8,932 bases of DNA, from assembly GCA_900543305.1 (NCBI GenBank), contig UQQZ01000093.1:1-8932 (forward strand), read 5' to 3'. The DNA is from an uncultured Oscillospiraceae bacterium. GTDB taxonomy: Bacteria > Bacillota > Clostridia > Oscillospirales > Acutalibacteraceae. The notes under the pieces are model-generated. The model made no database searches. It saw nothing but the letters and a program-made list of their open reading frames with translations, and was not told where the DNA came from. Below are positions 6,018 to 8,932 of this stretch, one piece after another. How positions within the stretch are numbered: the stretch's first letter is position 1; each line of letters starts with the position of its first letter. The position numbers were made by a program, and so were the translations under genes.

Positions 6018-6500
6018 TTATTTTCGGGGCGGCAGGGTGCTGTTGGCCGCCTCCATGGCCAGGGCCACCAGCCGAACCGGCTGCTCGTTGTTGGAATAGG
6101 AGGTGTCGATCACATATTTCCCGGGGAAGGCGTTGTCCTCGTTCCCCGCGTGCATCACCATGTACTTGCCGTCGAAGATGTCGTATTCAAACCCCAGAAT
6201 ATTCCCGAACACCCGCCACCGGTTGTATTCCAGCTCATACCGCTCTATCCCGAAGGACCGGCATTTGGCCACCTTGCCGATCAGCTGGTCGTCCAGGTAA
6301 ATTTGGAATTTCCAGGAACCAAACAGGTTTTTCCAGCACTTTACCCGGCCAATCTCCATGCCGTTGCGGTTTTCCAGAATGATCCAGTTGCATTTTTTGT
6401 CCGGCTGGGCCTTCACCTGGTAAGCCCGGGCTCCTGTCTCGTCGTAAATGGAATACTGGTCCTCCCAGGCAAAGGGGCGCTGCTCAAAGTACAATTTCAC
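6018..6500 (-). CDS. LURP-one-related / YxjI-like protein
   Basis: This 160-residue protein matches the LURP-one-related (YxjI/DUF567) family, a tubby-like beta-barrel also related to scramblases; no bacterial member has a secure function. The pattern seen is MKLYFEQRPFAWEDQYSIYDETG at the N-terminus split over residues 1-23, then alternating short strands with DDQLIGKVAK, an aromatic Y-x-Y-x-R-W-R segment, and a terminal KYVIDTS strand. No transmembrane helix or signal peptide is apparent. The start is GTG at 6500, overlapping the stop of the HAD gene by four bases (GTGA), with AAGGAGGGG at 6508-6516 at good distance. This overlap means translational coupling to the HAD phosphatase. The in-frame coding for the whole family length makes the GTG start likely; an internal ATG would cut off the conserved N-terminus. 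Function is unknown. Confidence 0.75.
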   Translation of the reverse strand: MKLYFEQRPFAWEDQYSIYDETGARAYQVKAQPDKKCNWIILENRNGMEIGRVKCWKNLFGSWKFQIYLDDQLIGKVAKCRSFGIERYELEYNRWRVFGNILGFEYDIFDGKYMVMHAGNEDNAFPGKYVIDTSYSNNEQPVRLVALAMEAANSTLPPRK

Positions 6501-7234
6501 CGGGCATCCCCTCCTTCCAGACCCCCAAAGGCCAGAAACTCCCGGAAGCTGCCATGGGGGAAAGGATCCAGGTCACGCCCCTGGGAATTGAGCAGGCAGT
6601 CGGTGATAAAGTACACCGGGATTCCCGCCTCCAGGGCCGCCCCATCTTCTTGGACGTCGTTGCCCACCATCAGGCACTCCTCCGGCACCTTTCCCGTCCT
6701 GCGCAGCACTTCCCTGAAGTAGGCCGGGTTGGGCTTGCAGGTGGTATAGGTCTCATAGGAGGTCACATGGGAAAAATCCTCCGGCGTCAGGCCGATCCAG
6801 GAAAGCCGGGTCCGCACCCCCACCAGGGGAAAAATGGGATTGGTGGCCAGAATCACCTGGTATCCCTTGGCCTTGAGACCTTCCACCGCCTGTTTGGCCA
6901 GAGGATTTTCCCAACATCCCGCTTTGGCCCCATTGAATTCGTGGGCGTAAAAGTCGTCAAATTCCGGCCGCAGCCCCTTTACGTCTTCCCCCAGGGCTTG
7001 GGCAAAGGTGTCCCAGAAACAGTCGCAATTGGTCCGGCTGCCGTCGTTCTTCACCATGGCCTTGGTGCCCTTCCACACGGCGGCGATCAGGGGTTCCGGC
7101 TGGAAACCAAAGGGAGCCGCTTTTTTCGCCAACAGGCCAAAGTACGTCTTGGTGAATTGATCCAAATCCATGGGCAGCAAAGTGCCGTCCAGGTCAAAAA
7201 GCACTGTGGTTATCTTCTGATCCAACAAATCCAT
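6497..7234 (-). CDS. HAD-superfamily hydrolase
   Basis: This is a 245-residue haloacid-dehalogenase-type phosphatase or phosphohydrolase, cytoplasmic, of unknown substrate. Motif I is FDLDGTL with nucleophile D14 and acid/base D16. Motif II is ATN with T131, the motif III lysine is K167 (CKPNP), and motif IV is GNDVQED with D193 and D197, so all catalytic residues are present. A helical cap of about 22-110 between motifs I and II makes it a C1-type cap. The ATG at 7234 has GGAGG only two bases upstream, which is unusually close. The TTG at codon 3 (7226-7228) sits eight bases from the same site and may be the real start. It overlaps the downstream LURP-one-like gene by four bases and follows the DUF1667 gene by 53 nt. 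A phosphoglycolate-phosphatase-like role is possible but cannot be assigned. Confidence 0.85.
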   Translation of the reverse strand: MDLLDQKITTVLFDLDGTLLPMDLDQFTKTYFGLLAKKAAPFGFQPEPLIAAVWKGTKAMVKNDGSRTNCDCFWDTFAQALGEDVKGLRPEFDDFYAHEFNGAKAGCWENPLAKQAVEGLKAKGYQVILATNPIFPLVGVRTRLSWIGLTPEDFSHVTSYETYTTCKPNPAYFREVLRRTGKVPEECLMVGNDVQEDGAALEAGIPVYFITDCLLNSQGRDLDPFPHGSFREFLAFGGLEGGDAR

Positions 7235-7287
7235 TTCCTCCGTCTACTGGGGTATTCCGCACAATTCCCTTCCTGTTCCCCTCACCG

Positions 7288-7650
7288 TCACAGAACGGTC
7301 TTGGTGGCCACCACGTCCACGCCGGTGCCGCACACGTTTTCAATCACCACGTCCCCCAGGTGGACCGGGGCCTGGACCTTGGCTCCCCGGATGGCCTCCA
7401 TGCACTGGAAGATCTTCCCTTTGGGAATGTCTCCCCGGGTCCGGACGCTGACCAGAGGCGCCGCGCCTCCTTCCACCTGTACCGTGGAGGTGACCGTCCG
7501 CTCCGGGGCGGTGACCTCCTTCTTGCCGTAAATTTCCCCGCGCTTGCAGGTATTGCCCGTCACCTGAACCACTTGGCCGGCCTCGTCGGTTTCCACCTTC
7601 AAGGGGCAGCCCAGAGGACAGCTGATGCAGGTAAGCTCAATCACTGCCAT
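7288..7650 (-). CDS. DUF1667 four-cysteine protein, oxidoreductase partner
   Basis: This 120-residue protein belongs to DUF1667, a small family found next to GlpA/GlpB-like flavoprotein dehydrogenases. The N-terminus has C8, C11, C15 (CISCPLGC) and C35 (GNTCKRG), four cysteines spaced like the N-terminal iron-sulfur site of molybdopterin oxidoreductases, so a 4Fe-4S cluster is likely. The remainder (about 50-120) is a beta-rich segment with VRTRGDIPKG and a valine-rich terminal part, without further motifs. It begins one base after the stop of the preceding oxidoreductase. Its ribosome binding site GAGGAGG (7660-7666) is encoded by the glutamate-rich tail of that gene, nine bases before ATG 7650. 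By analogy it would pass electrons from the flavoprotein to an unknown acceptor, as GlpC does in the glycerol-3-phosphate dehydrogenase complex. That role is inferred; the family call rests on the cysteine pattern, length and neighbour. Confidence 0.85.
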   Translation of the reverse strand: MAVIELTCISCPLGCPLKVETDEAGQVVQVTGNTCKRGEIYGKKEVTAPERTVTSTVQVEGGAAPLVSVRTRGDIPKGKIFQCMEAIRGAKVQAPVHLGDVVIENVCGTGVDVVATKTVL

Positions 7651-7651
7651 A

Positions 7652-8929
7652 TCACTGCGCCTCCTCTTCTTCCGCCACCACGCGGATCTCCTGTTCCTGT
7701 CCGGTCAGCCATTCTTTCCGGAACACCACCTGCTCCATTTCACCGGGAGCCATCACAGGGCGTTTCCGCTGGTACAGGAGTTTGTCGTCCCCATACACCT
7801 TCACCACGCCCTTGCGGATATTTCTCCCTACCCGGAACCGGACCATGGTCTCCTCCTCCATCCGGGAGGGACAAAGGGTCATAGGCACCGTGTAACGGGC
7901 GGCGCCCTGAGGTTTTATGGGGATATCCCGGCCTTCTCCGGCCTTCTCTCCCCGGACAAAGGCTGCCGCGTGACGGCCCGCCTGTTCCGCTTCCTCGGAA
8001 ACGTAGTCCACCAAATCGTGGACGTGGAGCACGTTGCCGCAGGCGAACACGCCGGGAATGTTGGTTTCCAGGCTCTCGTTGACTTTGGGCCCGTTGGTGA
8101 CAGGGGAAAGCTCCACTCCCACCGCCTTGGAAAGCTCGTTTTCCGGGATCAGGCCCACGGACAGCAGCAACGTGTCGCAGGGGATCTGTTCCTCGGTGCC
8201 GGGAATGGGCTTACCCTTTTCGTTTACCTGGGCAATGGTCACTCCGGTGACCCGCTCCTTGCCCTGAATGTCGATGACTGTGTGGCTCAGCTTCAGGGGA
8301 ATGCCGTAGTCGTTGAGGCACTGGACGATATTCCGCTTCAGGCCGCCGGAATAGGGCATCAGCTCCGCCACGCATTTGACCTTGGCTCCTTCCAGAGTCA
8401 TGCGCCGGGCCATGATCAAGCCGATGTCGCCGCTGCCCAGGATCACCACTTCCCGGCCGGGCAGATAGCCTTCCAGGTTCACAAGTCTCTGGGCGGTGCC
8501 GGCGGAGAAGATCCCCGCAGGACGGGTGCCCGGAATGTTCAGGGCGCCTCTGGGACGCTCCCGGCAGCCCATGGCCAGCACGACAGCATCCGCCTGGATC
8601 TCCAGCAGTCCGTCCCGGCAATTGACCGCACGAACCGTGTGACCCTCCTCCACAGAGAGCACCATAGTATCCAGCAGGATCTCTACTCCCAGCTCAGAAG
8701 CCCGCTGAATAAAACGTCCCGCGTACTCAGGGCCAGTCAGCTCCTCTTTGAAATAGTGCAGTCCAAAGCCGTTGTGAATGCACTGATTCAGAATGCCGCC
8801 CGGTTCCTTGTCCCGTTCCAGAACCAGCACCCGCTCCGCGCCCGCCTCACGCGCGCTGCAGGCCGCGGCCAGTCCGGCAGGGCCGCCGCCGACCACCGCG
8901 ATGCTGCACGGTTTATCCGCTTTTTTCAT
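7652..8929 (-). CDS. FAD/NAD(P)-dependent oxidoreductase, GlpA/GlpB-operon type
   Basis: This is a 425-residue flavoprotein of the pyridine nucleotide-disulfide oxidoreductase superfamily. The FAD-binding GGGPAGLAAA is at 14-23, the characteristic PGGILNQCIHNGFG at 43-56 (with C50), a GCRERPRG segment at 121-128, the NAD(P)-binding GSGDIG at 165-170, and a second FAD motif around NIPGVFACGNVLHVHDLVDY. A C-terminal beta domain of about 90 residues ends in a run of glutamates. This is the form found beside DUF1667 and glycerol-3-phosphate dehydrogenase genes in Clostridia. No CxxC disulfide-reductase active site is seen, so it is not a thioredoxin-reductase paralogue. The stop is one base from the DUF1667 start, so the two are coupled. 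Only three bases lie upstream of ATG 8929 in the window and the frame is still open, so the exact start is unproven, though MKKADKPCSIAVVGGGP is a typical N-terminus. Substrate is not determined. Confidence 0.87.
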   Translation of the reverse strand: MKKADKPCSIAVVGGGPAGLAAACSAREAGAERVLVLERDKEPGGILNQCIHNGFGLHYFKEELTGPEYAGRFIQRASELGVEILLDTMVLSVEEGHTVRAVNCRDGLLEIQADAVVLAMGCRERPRGALNIPGTRPAGIFSAGTAQRLVNLEGYLPGREVVILGSGDIGLIMARRMTLEGAKVKCVAELMPYSGGLKRNIVQCLNDYGIPLKLSHTVIDIQGKERVTGVTIAQVNEKGKPIPGTEEQIPCDTLLLSVGLIPENELSKAVGVELSPVTNGPKVNESLETNIPGVFACGNVLHVHDLVDYVSEEAEQAGRHAAAFVRGEKAGEGRDIPIKPQGAARYTVPMTLCPSRMEEETMVRFRVGRNIRKGVVKVYGDDKLLYQRKRPVMAPGEMEQVVFRKEWLTGQEQEIRVVAEEEEAQ

Positions 8930-8932
8930 CTT

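Noticed and set aside
5995..6020. An AT-rich palindromic tract (A5T5-like) after the LURP-one-like gene as a terminator.
   Set aside because: The pairing is nearly all A-T with no GC stem before a U run, so it is unlikely to terminate transcription.
7275..7310. A small hairpin (ACCGT/ACGGT) at the end of the DUF1667 gene as a terminator.
   Set aside because: The stem is only five pairs and no T tract follows on the minus strand, so read-through into the HAD gene is likely.
6554..7531. A 325-residue open frame on the plus strand opposite the HAD and DUF1667 genes.
   Set aside because: It is antisense to a HAD hydrolase with all catalytic motifs and crosses two gene boundaries. Composition is that of a shadow frame.
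1..8932. CRISPR arrays, tandem repeats, insertion sequences, tRNA or rRNA genes.
   Set aside because: No regularly spaced repeats, transposase motifs, terminal inverted repeats or RNA gene signatures were seen on reading both strands.

Overview
The window reads as an ordinary chromosomal segment of a GC-rich, spore-forming Clostridia member, probably of the Oscillospiraceae/Ruminococcaceae type. The grounds are the strong AGGAGG-like ribosome binding sites, the CwlJ/GerQ-like spore gene pair, the rimO-pgsA linkage, the FAD-oxidoreductase/DUF1667 pair and GC-rich codon use. No rRNA, tRNA, insertion sequence, phage gene, CRISPR array or other sign of recent transfer was found. The genus is an inference; no marker fixes it.

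Layout. (1) 1-2590, plus strand: a Nudix hydrolase domain runs without a stop codon into RimO (ribosomal protein S12 methylthiotransferase). RimO keeps its own strong ribosome binding site and Met. PgsA (phosphatidylglycerophosphate synthase, TTG start) follows. The unit ends in two hairpins, the second of which works in both directions. (2) 2651-3543, minus strand: a two-gene sporulation/germination operon, a CwlJ-type cortex hydrolase followed by a GerQ-like coat protein. (3) 3544-3874: an AT-richer divergent intergenic region with an extended -10 promoter for the next gene. (4) 3875-4594, plus strand: a single gene for a CofE-like (F420 gamma-glutamyl ligase family) protein. It is separated from its convergent neighbour by a perfect 13-bp hairpin. 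(5) 4640-8929, minus strand: six co-directional genes. In transcription order they are a GlpA/GlpB-type FAD/NAD(P) oxidoreductase, a DUF1667 four-cysteine protein, a HAD phosphatase, a LURP-one/YxjI-like protein, thioredoxin and thioredoxin reductase. Spacings of 1 nt, 53 nt, a 4-nt overlap, 123 nt and 10 nt suggest three tight pairs, possibly in one or two transcripts.

How the genes work together. TrxA and TrxB form a complete NADPH-thioredoxin couple. The oxidoreductase/DUF1667 pair looks like the tail of an anaerobic glycerol-3-phosphate dehydrogenase-like operon whose first gene would lie beyond the right edge. CwlJ and GerQ act together in nutrient- or calcium-dipicolinate-triggered germination in Bacillus. 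RimO and PgsA are housekeeping (ribosome modification and phospholipid synthesis). The most unusual item is the Nudix-RimO continuous reading frame. The rest is conventional, with small points of interest in start sites, overlaps and orphan enzyme families. I found no convincing previously undescribed multi-gene system.
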